A stretch of 44,142 nucleotides of DNA from Pseudolysinimonas_A sp039912695. GTDB lineage: Bacteria; Actinomycetota; Actinomycetes; Actinomycetales; Microbacteriaceae. The notes below the pieces were generated by a model. It searched no databases. It worked only from the letters and a program-made list of their open reading frames with translations, and was not told the origin of the DNA. The stretch is from the NCBI RefSeq assembly GCF_039912695.1, contig NZ_JBDSPJ010000019.1, positions 1-44,142 on the forward strand, read 5' to 3'. How positions within the stretch are numbered: the first letter of the stretch is position 1; every line of letters starts with the position of its first letter. Position numbers and translations under genes: made by a program. Of this stretch, positions 9,147-16,307 are shown one piece after another.

Positions 9147-9821
9147 ATGACTCTGCGTCAAACCACCCTCGACGACCTCTGGGATTTCGGCGACCCCGCC
9201 GCCAGCGAACGCCGCCTTCGCGAGGCTTACGACGATCTGGGCACGGCCGAGGCGGGCAATTCCGAGACGGTGGATGCCGAAGAGCGCCGCGAACTCCGCA
9301 CCCAGATCGCCCGCGCGATGGGCCTGCAAGGTCGCTTCACCGAGGCCCACGCGGTACTCGACGCCCTCGATCTCGACGACCCGGTGGTTGCCGTGCGGGC
9401 AGCACTCGAACGCGGCAGGCTGCACAACTCGGCCGGTGCCCCGGTCGAAGCAGCGGGGCATTTTCGCAAGGCGGCAGCACTCTCCGCTCCCCCGGCAAGC
9501 ACCGAGCTCACCTTCCTCCACATCGACGCGCTGCACATGCTCGGCATTGCCGACCCCGCGAACATCGAAGACTCCACCGCACGCGCGCTTGACGAACTCA
9601 GCGCAGTGGATGACCCGCGCATCCTGCGGTGGGCGGTCTCGCTGAACAACAACCTGGGTTGGGCGCGCTTCGAGACCGGGAACACCGACGGCGCGCTCGA
9701 GGCTTTCCACGCCGCCGCGGATGCCGCCGACCAGTACGGCACCCCGCAGCAGCAGGTCTGGGCCGCCGAAGCGATCGCCGAGGTCGGCGCTGCCGCAGGG
9801 GACGGCGACTCAGGTAGCTAG
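9147..9821 (+). CDS. TPR-repeat protein
   Basis: 224 residues, soluble, acidic and almost wholly alpha-helical. Tetratricopeptide-like helix pairs can be read at about residues 20-60, 70-110 and 160-205, for example NNNLGWARFETGNTDGALEA with the W/A/G/A spacing of a TPR. These repeats bind protein partners; no enzyme motif is seen. ATG 9147 is chosen over a longer in-frame ORF because the extension would run through the ligA start region, and CAGAAT lies 7 bases upstream. It converges with the following lipoprotein gene; the two stop codons sit in two copies of a 15-base tandem repeat. Confidence 0.85.
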   Translation: MTLRQTTLDDLWDFGDPAASERRLREAYDDLGTAEAGNSETVDAEERRELRTQIARAMGLQGRFTEAHAVLDALDLDDPVVAVRAALERGRLHNSAGAPVEAAGHFRKAAALSAPPASTELTFLHIDALHMLGIADPANIEDSTARALDELSAVDDPRILRWAVSLNNNLGWARFETGNTDGALEAFHAAADAADQYGTPQQQVWAAEAIAEVGAAAGDGDSGS

Positions 9822-9843
9822 GGAGCGCGTAGCTAGGGAGCGG
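9814..9843. repeat. 15-base tandem duplication carrying the stops of two convergent genes
   Basis: GTAGCTAGGGAGCG occurs at 9814-9827 and again at 9829-9842 (period 15, a multiple of three). The TAG of the TPR gene is in the first copy and the CTA stop complement of the minus-strand lipoprotein gene is in the second. Confidence 0.8.
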
Positions 9844-11212
9844 GCGGGGCGTTCCACAGGGTGACGAAGTTCGTCATCACCTCACCACCGACGTAGTCGG
9901 GGTCACCGATCGTGGCCACGCCATCCTGAATGTAGACGTGGAAGTTGAGGTAACTCAGGTCCACGGTGTGCGTCATCCAAATCGGGCTGGAGCGCAGCGC
10001 CGTGACCGCCGCCGCCATGTCGGGATCGGTTCCCACCGGCGAGTAGAGCTCGAGAATGACGTTCTCGCTCGACAGGTCGGCGTCGGAGAACTCCGGGTCG
10101 AGGGCGCGCAAATCGGTGGCCTGCTGGATGAGCGATGCCAACTGTTCGTACGTACCCGTCGCCTTCATGTCTTTCGCTTCGAGCCGAATCGATGGCAGCA
10201 GCGGGGCACTCGGGGCGGACGCGAGCAGCGGCAGAAGGGTCGCGGCCTCGTGCTCCCAGTCGGTCAGCACCAGGTTGCGGGCAGCGTCGAGGGAGTAATA
10301 GACCGACGGATCCTGCGCCGCGAGCGCTGGAACGATGTCGAGCAGAGCGGCATCCCCGGGCGTGACCTCCACGTGGTGGGCGTCGGCGAACCCACCCGCG
10401 GCTTGCGCAACCGTCACCGGGAACGCCGCCAGCTCGTCGGATTCGAGGCGAGTGCGCGTCTCAGTCACCACCTGAGCCATGTCAACACCGGCCGCATACT
10501 GCACGTCGAGTCCGTTGCAGAGGTCGAGCGTTCCGCCATCCACTCGGTTATCGGCGGCGAGGTCGAGAGCAAAAGTCTGCACGACGGTGGTGGGTGAGCA
10601 TCCTGCCGCTACCTGGTAGCCGAGGGCGTTCAGGTCTTGAAGACCACCGAAGAAGTCATCGTCGGAGGCTGTCGCCGCGAGAGCCTCCGCGCTGCGGAAC
10701 GCCTCCAGTTCGATCGCGACCGGGTAGCGATCTTCGACATCGACGACAACCCGTTCGAGAGCCCGCAGGGTCGTGGCCGCGTCGGGTCGCAGCACCCGCA
10801 TCAGAATCGTCGCGCCACTCGCCACCCCGCTGACCAGTCCGCTGATGCCCGACGCCCGGGTCCACAGGTCGCGCCCGATCCCGGTGTCGCCGTCGTCGAT
10901 GTAGACGCCGAAGTCCACACCGTTGCGACCGAGCCGGATGCTGACCTCCCCGTGGTCATTCAGATAGCCCTGAACCTCATCCACCAGCTTGTCGAGGTCG
11001 GTTTCAGAGATGGCCGGGTCGAGCTCGCCGCGGATCGTGCCGCCGCTGGCGAACGCGTCCGAGTGGTCGGCCAGGACCGTCGCGCCGATGACGCCGTGGC
11101 GGCCTTTCAGCCAGTCGATCGCCTCGTTCGGGCGATTCGGCGTGCACGCGGTGAGGACGCTGGCCGCAAGCACCGCGACGGCTACGAAAAGGGCGACACC
11201 CCGACGACTCAT
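9833..11212 (-). CDS. Hypothetical lipoprotein
   Basis: 459 residues, exported and lipid-anchored. A signal peptide (MSRRGVALFVAVAVLAAS) ends in the lipobox LTAC with the acylated cysteine at residue 23. The body shows no motif I recognise; it contains repeated segments of alternating strand and helix character, such as VQGYLNDHGEVSIRLGRNG and LERVVVDVEDRYPVAIELEA. The longer in-frame ORF (to 11449) is rejected, because ATG 11212 overlaps the mnmA TGA stop in ATGA and directly precedes the signal peptide. It is therefore translationally coupled to mnmA, though nothing suggests a shared function. Confidence 0.88.
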   Translation of the reverse strand: MSRRGVALFVAVAVLAASVLTACTPNRPNEAIDWLKGRHGVIGATVLADHSDAFASGGTIRGELDPAISETDLDKLVDEVQGYLNDHGEVSIRLGRNGVDFGVYIDDGDTGIGRDLWTRASGISGLVSGVASGATILMRVLRPDAATTLRALERVVVDVEDRYPVAIELEAFRSAEALAATASDDDFFGGLQDLNALGYQVAAGCSPTTVVQTFALDLAADNRVDGGTLDLCNGLDVQYAAGVDMAQVVTETRTRLESDELAAFPVTVAQAAGGFADAHHVEVTPGDAALLDIVPALAAQDPSVYYSLDAARNLVLTDWEHEAATLLPLLASAPSAPLLPSIRLEAKDMKATGTYEQLASLIQQATDLRALDPEFSDADLSSENVILELYSPVGTDPDMAAAVTALRSSPIWMTHTVDLSYLNFHVYIQDGVATIGDPDYVGGEVMTNFVTLWNAPPAP

Positions 11213-12315
11213 GCACCCACGGCCACGGCGCTGACCGTGCGATCGATCGTGCACTGACCGAGCACCCGGGTACCGACGTAGATCACGGCGCTCTGTCCCG
11301 GCGAGACGCCGAACAGCGGTTGATCGACCGTGATCACCAGTTCGTCCCCAAGCATGCGCACCATCGCGGGAACCGGGTCGGCGTGCGCGCGCACCTGAAC
11401 GTCGCAGGCGAACGGGATGTCGGCATCCTCGGGCGGCAGCCCGGCCCACGAAACCCGCGACCCGGCGAGTTCGCGCAGGGCGAGCGCCTCCCGCGGCCCG
11501 ACCACGACCTCGTTCGTCTTCGGCCGGATCTCGAGCACGAAGCGCGGCTTGCCGTCGTCGGTCGGGTAGCCGATGTCGAGACCTTTGCGCTGACCGATCG
11601 TGAATGCCACGGCGCCGGCGTGGGTGCCGATCCGCTCTCCGGCCCGGTCGAGAATCGCGCCCGGCTCGGCGCCGACCTTGTCGGCGAGCCAGCCGCGAGT
11701 GTCGCCGTCCGGAATGAAGCAGATGTCGTGCGAGTCGGGCTTCTGCGCAACGGTCAGGCCGCGTGCCTCAGCCTCGGCCCGCACTTCGGCCTTCGACGGC
11801 GTGGCCCCGAGCGGGAACATCGCGTGCGCGATCTGGTCGGCGGTGAGAACCCCGAGCACGTAGGACTGGTCTTTCGCCCAGGCCGCCGCACGGTGCAACT
11901 GCTTGTTGCCGTCGGCATCCGTCGTGACGTTGGCGTAGTGCCCGGTCGCGACGGCATCGAAGCCGAGCGCCACGGCCTTCTCGAGCAGGGCGGCGAACTT
12001 GATGCGCTCGTTGCAGCGCAGGCACGGGTTCGGGGTGCGACCTGCCGCATACTCGGCGATGAAATCATCCACCACCGCCTCTTGGAAGCGCTCGCTGAAA
12101 TCCCAGACGTAAAACGGGATGCCGAGCAGGTTCGCCGCGCGGCGGGCATCCATCGAGTCTTCGATCGTGCAACACCCGCGACTGCCGGTGCGCAGCGTGC
12201 CGGGGTTGCGGGAAAGCGCCAGGTGCACGCCGACGACGTCGTGGCCGGCCTCGACCGCGCGCGCTGCGGCGACGGCGCTGTCGACGCCCCCACTCATCGC
12301 CGCCAGAACCTTCAC
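11209..12315 (-). CDS. mnmA: tRNA-specific 2-thiouridylase MnmA
   Basis: 368 residues. Activates U34 of Lys, Glu and Gln tRNAs with ATP and inserts sulfur to give 2-thiouridine. The PP-loop SGGVDS is at residues 8-13. The two catalytic cysteines are C98 (TPNPCLRCNERIKF) and C199 (DSHDICFIPDGD). The C-terminal beta-barrel domain ends at VSAVAVGA. Start is GTG 12315, giving MKVLAAMSGGVDSAV; the much longer in-frame ORF has no family similarity, and TACCCT lies 6 bases before this GTG. The sulfur donor is probably the cysteine desulfurase at 18013-19191, normally close to mnmA and here separated from it by an ABC importer. Confidence 0.96.
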   Translation of the reverse strand: MKVLAAMSGGVDSAVAAARAVEAGHDVVGVHLALSRNPGTLRTGSRGCCTIEDSMDARRAANLLGIPFYVWDFSERFQEAVVDDFIAEYAAGRTPNPCLRCNERIKFAALLEKAVALGFDAVATGHYANVTTDADGNKQLHRAAAWAKDQSYVLGVLTADQIAHAMFPLGATPSKAEVRAEAEARGLTVAQKPDSHDICFIPDGDTRGWLADKVGAEPGAILDRAGERIGTHAGAVAFTIGQRKGLDIGYPTDDGKPRFVLEIRPKTNEVVVGPREALALRELAGSRVSWAGLPPEDADIPFACDVQVRAHADPVPAMVRMLGDELVITVDQPLFGVSPGQSAVIYVGTRVLGQCTIDRTVSAVAVGA

Positions 12316-12321
12316 GATCCC

Positions 12322-12327
12322 AGGGTA
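12322..12327 (-). promoter_or_regulatory. -10 hexamer TACCCT for mnmA
   Basis: Minus-strand TACCCT ends 6 bases before GTG 12315, the leaderless arrangement. Confidence 0.5.
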
Positions 12328-12340
12328 ACGGGGCGAATCG

Positions 12341-12371
12341 GTAACGGATCGTTGTGTTGCGATGACGTTAC
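12341..12371. promoter_or_regulatory. Inverted repeat, possible operator of the ABC importer
   Basis: Arms GTAACG (12341-12346) and CGTTAC (12366-12371) enclose a second nested pair, ATCG (12348-12351) and CGAT (12360-12363). Another GTAACG is 16 bases upstream at 12325-12330. It lies between divergent mnmA and the binding-protein gene and has no run of T, so an operator is more likely than a terminator. Confidence 0.35.
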
Positions 12372-12473
12372 GAGTCGGGATTCCCAGCCGTTGGTGTGTT
12401 AGGACAGAAGGACCACACAGGGAGCGGTTGTAAAACGCGCACTCTGCACTCAAGAGAAAGAGGCACAACGGAC

Positions 12474-14096
12474 ATGGTTTCCGTTCGAAAGACCGTGCGC
12501 ACGCGCGCGGTGATCCTGGCAATCCCGCTGATCGCGGCATTCGCCCTCGCCGGTTGCGCGGGGGGTACCGCCGCCACCGCAGACAACAGCATCATCATCG
12601 GCACGACCGACCCGCTGACCACGCTCGACCCGGCCGGCTCGTACGACAACGGTTCACTGGCCGTTCAGACCCAGGTCTTCGCGACCCTGCTCGACTCCGC
12701 CCAGGGCGAGTCGGATGTCAAGCCCGACATTGCGGTGAGCGCCGAGTACACCAGCCCCACCGAGTACACGGTCGTGCTGAAGCCCGACCTGAAGTTCGCC
12801 AACGGCAACGCGCTCACCTCGTCGGACGTCAAGTTCTCGTTCGACCGTCAGGTGAAGATCAATGACCCGAGCGGCCCCGCCTACCTGCTGGGCAACCTCG
12901 ACCACATTGACACCCCGGATGCCGTGACGGTCGTCTTCACCCTGAAGACCGAGAACGACGTGATCTTCCCGAAGATCCTGTCGAGCCCGGCCGCCTGGAT
13001 CGTGGACGAGGATGTGTTCTCGGCGACGGCGATCACGCCCGACAAGGACATCGTTGACGCCAACGCGTTCGAGGGTCCGTACGTGATCTCGAACTTCGAC
13101 TTCAACAAGCTGATCACCTACGCGCCGAACACCGCGTATGCGGGCCAGTATGGCGCGGCGAAAACCAGCGACATCACGGTGAAGTACTACACCGACCCGT
13201 CGAACCTGAAGCTCGACGTGCAGTCCGGTGCTGTCGACATCGCCTACCGTTCGTTGAACCCCACCGACATCGAGGACCTCCGCGGTGACAGCAAGGTGAG
13301 CGTTCTTGACGGCCCCGGTGGCCAGATCCGCTACATGGTGTTCAACTTCGCGACCATGCCCTTCGGTACCGCGACCGCTGACGCCGACCCGGCCAAGGCT
13401 CTTGCCGTTCGCCAGGCGATCGCCGACACGATCAACCGTCAGGAAATCTCGGACCAGGTGTACAAGGGCGCGTTCGTGCCGCTGTACTCGTACATCCCCG
13501 ATGGCCTGAACGGCGCGACCCCGGTGTTCGAGGACAAGTACGGCGATGGCAAGGGCGGTGCTGACACCGCCAAGGCGAAGCAGCTTCTCGCCGACGCCGG
13601 CATCACGACGCCGCTGGCCCTTAACATCCAGTACAACCCGGACCACTACGGCAGCGCGTCTGCGGACGAGTGGGCGCTGATCAAGAGCCAACTCGATGAG
13701 TCGGGGCTGTTCACGGTCACGCTCAACTCGACCGAGTGGGTCACCTACAAGACCGAGTACTCGAAGGACGGCTACCCGATCTACCAGCTCGGATGGTTCC
13801 CGGACTACGCGGACGGCGAGAACTACCTCACGGTGTTCTTCAAGTCGGACGGCAGCTTCTTCAACAACCACTACAAGAACGCCGACGTCGACAAGTTGAT
13901 CGTCGACCAGGCGAGCGAGCTGGATGCCGACAAGCGAACCGCTGAGCTGGAGAGCATCCAGGACAAGGTGTCGACCGAGATCTCGACCCTGCCGCTGTTG
14001 CAGGGCCACGAGGTTGCCGTGACGGGTACCGACATCACCGGTGTCGTGCTCGACGCGTCGAACAAGTTCCGCTACTCGTCGCTCGTCAAGGGCTGA
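12474..14096 (+). CDS. Peptide/nickel-type ABC importer substrate-binding lipoprotein
   Basis: 540-residue family 5 extracellular solute-binding protein. The signal peptide ends in the lipobox LAGC (acylated C28). SBP_5 landmarks follow: TDPLTTLDPAGSYDNGS near the N-terminus, LKPDLKFANGNALTSSDVKFSFDR at about residues 98-121 and the C-terminal lobe QLGWFPDYADGENYL. The GWFPDYADG segment resembles that of dipeptide/oligopeptide binders, but the ligand cannot be fixed. Start is ATG 12474, preceded by AGAAAGAGG at about 12455-12463; this is a gene with a normal leader, unlike most neighbours. First gene of a four-gene importer, followed by a hairpin that probably limits readthrough so the binding protein is made in excess. 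Confidence 0.94.
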   Translation: MVSVRKTVRTRAVILAIPLIAAFALAGCAGGTAATADNSIIIGTTDPLTTLDPAGSYDNGSLAVQTQVFATLLDSAQGESDVKPDIAVSAEYTSPTEYTVVLKPDLKFANGNALTSSDVKFSFDRQVKINDPSGPAYLLGNLDHIDTPDAVTVVFTLKTENDVIFPKILSSPAAWIVDEDVFSATAITPDKDIVDANAFEGPYVISNFDFNKLITYAPNTAYAGQYGAAKTSDITVKYYTDPSNLKLDVQSGAVDIAYRSLNPTDIEDLRGDSKVSVLDGPGGQIRYMVFNFATMPFGTATADADPAKALAVRQAIADTINRQEISDQVYKGAFVPLYSYIPDGLNGATPVFEDKYGDGKGGADTAKAKQLLADAGITTPLALNIQYNPDHYGSASADEWALIKSQLDESGLFTVTLNSTEWVTYKTEYSKDGYPIYQLGWFPDYADGENYLTVFFKSDGSFFNNHYKNADVDKLIVDQASELDADKRTAELESIQDKVSTEISTLPLLQGHEVAVTGTDITGVVLDASNKFRYSSLVKG

Positions 14097-14120
14097 CCCG
14101 TACCGAACTGAAGTAACTGA

Positions 14121-14158
14121 ACGGGGTGGCTGAGGTTTCTCAGCCACCCCGTTTCTCC
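14121..14158 (+). terminator. Hairpin between binding-protein and permease genes
   Basis: Perfect 14-bp stem (14121-14134 with 14139-14152) around a GTTT loop, then TTCTCC. The downstream permeases have no obvious promoter of their own, so it probably acts as a leaky terminator and also protects the upstream message's 3' end. Confidence 0.8.
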
Positions 14159-14190
14159 ATCCATTCGCAGCTGGGCGAAGATAGGCAGTG

Positions 14191-15255
14191 ATGACGACCG
14201 CGACCGCGACTCCCGTGCGACGCCGCGCGGGTGTCGGAACGTTCTGGCGCTACCTCGTCGTGCGGTTCTTGCTCATCATCCCGACGGTGTTCATCCTCGT
14301 CACGATGGTGTTCTTTCTGATGCGCCTGACGGGCGACCCGATCACGGCATCCGTCGGTGACCGCCTCACCCCTGACCAGTTGCAGGAGCGCATCCACCAG
14401 GCCGGCTACGACCGGCCGATCATCACCCAGTACCTGGAATACCTCGGCCAGGTTTTCACCGGCCAGTTCGGTCGCACGATCACCGACAACCAACTGATCT
14501 CCGACGTGCTGCTGCGCTACGGCTCGGCAACCCTCGAGCTCGCGATCTACGCCCTGCTCGTCGCCGTGATCGTCGGCATTCCGCTCGGGATGCTTGCCGC
14601 CTATCTGCGCGACAGATGGCCGGATGCGGTGCTGCGCATTTTGGCAATCCTCGCGTACGCGACCCCGGTCTTCTTCGCTGGCCTGCTGCTCAAACTGGTG
14701 TTTTCGGTGGGGCTGGGCTGGTTCCCGATCGCGGGACGCGCGAGTACTCGCACCGAAATCGTGTTGTCGAAACTTCACGATCCGACCGGCATCTACCTGA
14801 TCGACGCCTTCCGCTCGGGCAACGCGGCGGCTCCCGGTGACGTGCTGTGGCACGCGGTGCTTCCCGGTCTGACGCTCGGGCTGCTCACCGCCGGCATCTT
14901 CCTGCGCCTGGTGCGCACCAACGTCATCGGCACCTTCGGTCGGGAGTACGTCGACGCCGCCCGCTCGCGCGGCGTGAGTGAGTACCGCCTGGTCAGTAGG
15001 CACGCATTCCGTCCGGCACTGGTCCCGATCATCACCGTGATCGGCTTGCAGGTGGCCCTGCTGCTCGGCGGTGCGGTGCTGACCGAAACCACCTTCGAAT
15101 GGCGCGGACTCGGGTTCGAGTTGGCGTTCTATCTCGGCAAACGCGACTTCGTTGCCGTGCAGGGTATCGTCGCCCTGCTCGCGGTGATCGTCGCCCTCAG
15201 CAACTTCATCGTCGACATCGTCGCGGCTGTCATCGACCCCCGGGTGAGGTTCTGA
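14191..15255 (+). CDS. Peptide/nickel ABC importer permease, DppB type
   Basis: 354-residue inner-membrane permease. It has the DppB layout: an N-terminal transmembrane helix (LVVRFLLIIPTVFILVTMVF) with the MRLTGDP motif, a large loop, then five helices. The EAA-type loop that docks on the ATPase is EYVDAARSRGVSEYRLVSRH, near residue 250. Start is ATG 14191; the GTG at 14188 is in the same frame and equally possible, with GAAGATAGG just upstream. The stop overlaps the next start in TGATG. Confidence 0.94.
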   Translation: MTTATATPVRRRAGVGTFWRYLVVRFLLIIPTVFILVTMVFFLMRLTGDPITASVGDRLTPDQLQERIHQAGYDRPIITQYLEYLGQVFTGQFGRTITDNQLISDVLLRYGSATLELAIYALLVAVIVGIPLGMLAAYLRDRWPDAVLRILAILAYATPVFFAGLLLKLVFSVGLGWFPIAGRASTRTEIVLSKLHDPTGIYLIDAFRSGNAAAPGDVLWHAVLPGLTLGLLTAGIFLRLVRTNVIGTFGREYVDAARSRGVSEYRLVSRHAFRPALVPIITVIGLQVALLLGGAVLTETTFEWRGLGFELAFYLGKRDFVAVQGIVALLAVIVALSNFIVDIVAAVIDPRVRF

Positions 15256-16307
15256 TGGGGATCCGGGAGCGCATCCGGCGGCTGCCGATCATCCACCAGT
15301 TGCGCCAGAGCGTCGGGCTGCAGCGCGGGATGCTGATCACCGGCCTCGTGATCACCGGCTTCTTCGTGCTGCTGGCGATCTTCGGGCCACTCTTTGCCCC
15401 CTACTCCTATAACCAGTTGCGCCTCGACGGGCAATTGTTCGGCGCACAGGATCCGCCGAGCGCCGAGCACCTCCTCGGTACCACTGTCGGCGGCTACGAC
15501 GTGCTTTCGCGGGTCATCTGGGGCACCCGCACCGCACTTCTTGCGATCGTCGTGTCGGTCGTGCTGTCGATCGTGATCGGCGTGCTGCTCGGTCTGGTCT
15601 CGGGCTACTTCGGCGGCTGGCTCGACCGCATCCTGGTCGTCGTTGCCGACGCGGTCTACGCGTTCCCGAGCCTGCTGCTGGCCATCGTCGCCGCGATCGT
15701 CATCTCGGGAGGGCAGTCGAGTTTCTGGGGCGGCATCACGGCCGCGGCGATCTCGATCACCGTGGTCTTTGTGCCGCAGTACTTCCGCGTCATCCGCGCC
15801 GAGGTCGTGCGGGTGAAGTCGGAAGCGTTCGTCGAGTCCGCCCGCGTGATCGGTGCGAGCACGGCCCGAGTGATGTTCCGCCACGTGTTGCGCAACTCAA
15901 CCCGCACCCTGCCGCTGATCTTCACGCTCAACGCGTCCGAGGCGATCCTGACCCTTGCCGCCCTGGGCTTCCTCGGATTCGGCATTGAGCCGACCGCCGC
16001 CGCCGAGTGGGGCTACGACCTCAACCGCGCGAAGAGCGACGTGACGAGTGGCATCTGGTGGACGGCCGTGCCGCCCGGACTCGCGATTGTGCTCATCGTG
16101 CTCGGCATCACCCTGATCGGCGAAAGTCTCAACGACCTCGCCGACCCACGGCTGCGGACTCGCCGACGGGCCGAGGGTGCGACGGCCGAGGGCGCGACGG
16201 CAGTGGGCGCGACGGCCGTGCGCGCGACGCCAGTGGGCGCGACGCCCGCAGACCAGGTGGCCGCGACCGAGCCCACCGCGCGCGAGGAACTCGGGGAAAC
16301 ACTCTGA
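15255..16307 (+). CDS. Peptide/nickel ABC importer permease, DppC type
   Basis: 350-residue permease, partner of the preceding DppB-type protein. N-terminal helix MLITGLVITGFFVLLAIFGP, then the DppC signature HLLGTTVGGYDVLSRVIWGTR. The ATPase-docking EAA loop is AFVESARVIGASTARVMFRH. Start is ATG 15255, overlapping the upstream stop by one base. Unusual feature: after the last helix the C-terminus carries five near-identical pentapeptides (GATA/GATP type) encoded by 15-base repeats at 16173-16247, followed by an acidic end. The stop overlaps the ATPase start in TGATG. Confidence 0.94.
   Translation: MGIRERIRRLPIIHQLRQSVGLQRGMLITGLVITGFFVLLAIFGPLFAPYSYNQLRLDGQLFGAQDPPSAEHLLGTTVGGYDVLSRVIWGTRTALLAIVVSVVLSIVIGVLLGLVSGYFGGWLDRILVVVADAVYAFPSLLLAIVAAIVISGGQSSFWGGITAAAISITVVFVPQYFRVIRAEVVRVKSEAFVESARVIGASTARVMFRHVLRNSTRTLPLIFTLNASEAILTLAALGFLGFGIEPTAAAEWGYDLNRAKSDVTSGIWWTAVPPGLAIVLIVLGITLIGESLNDLADPRLRTRRRAEGATAEGATAVGATAVRATPVGATPADQVAATEPTAREELGETL
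16173..16247 (+). repeat. Five 15-base tandem repeats in the DppC-type tail
   Basis: Copies at 16173, 16188, 16203, 16218 and 16233, each close to GTGGGCGCGACGGCC. They keep the frame and encode EGATA, EGATA, VGATA, VRATP and VGATP in the cytosolic tail. Confidence 0.85.

Noticed and set aside
12654..14147. 497-codon minus-strand frame opposite the importer binding protein
   Set aside because: No domain, no signal features, and Arg/Val/Glu-rich shadow composition; the sense gene is a clear SBP_5 lipoprotein.
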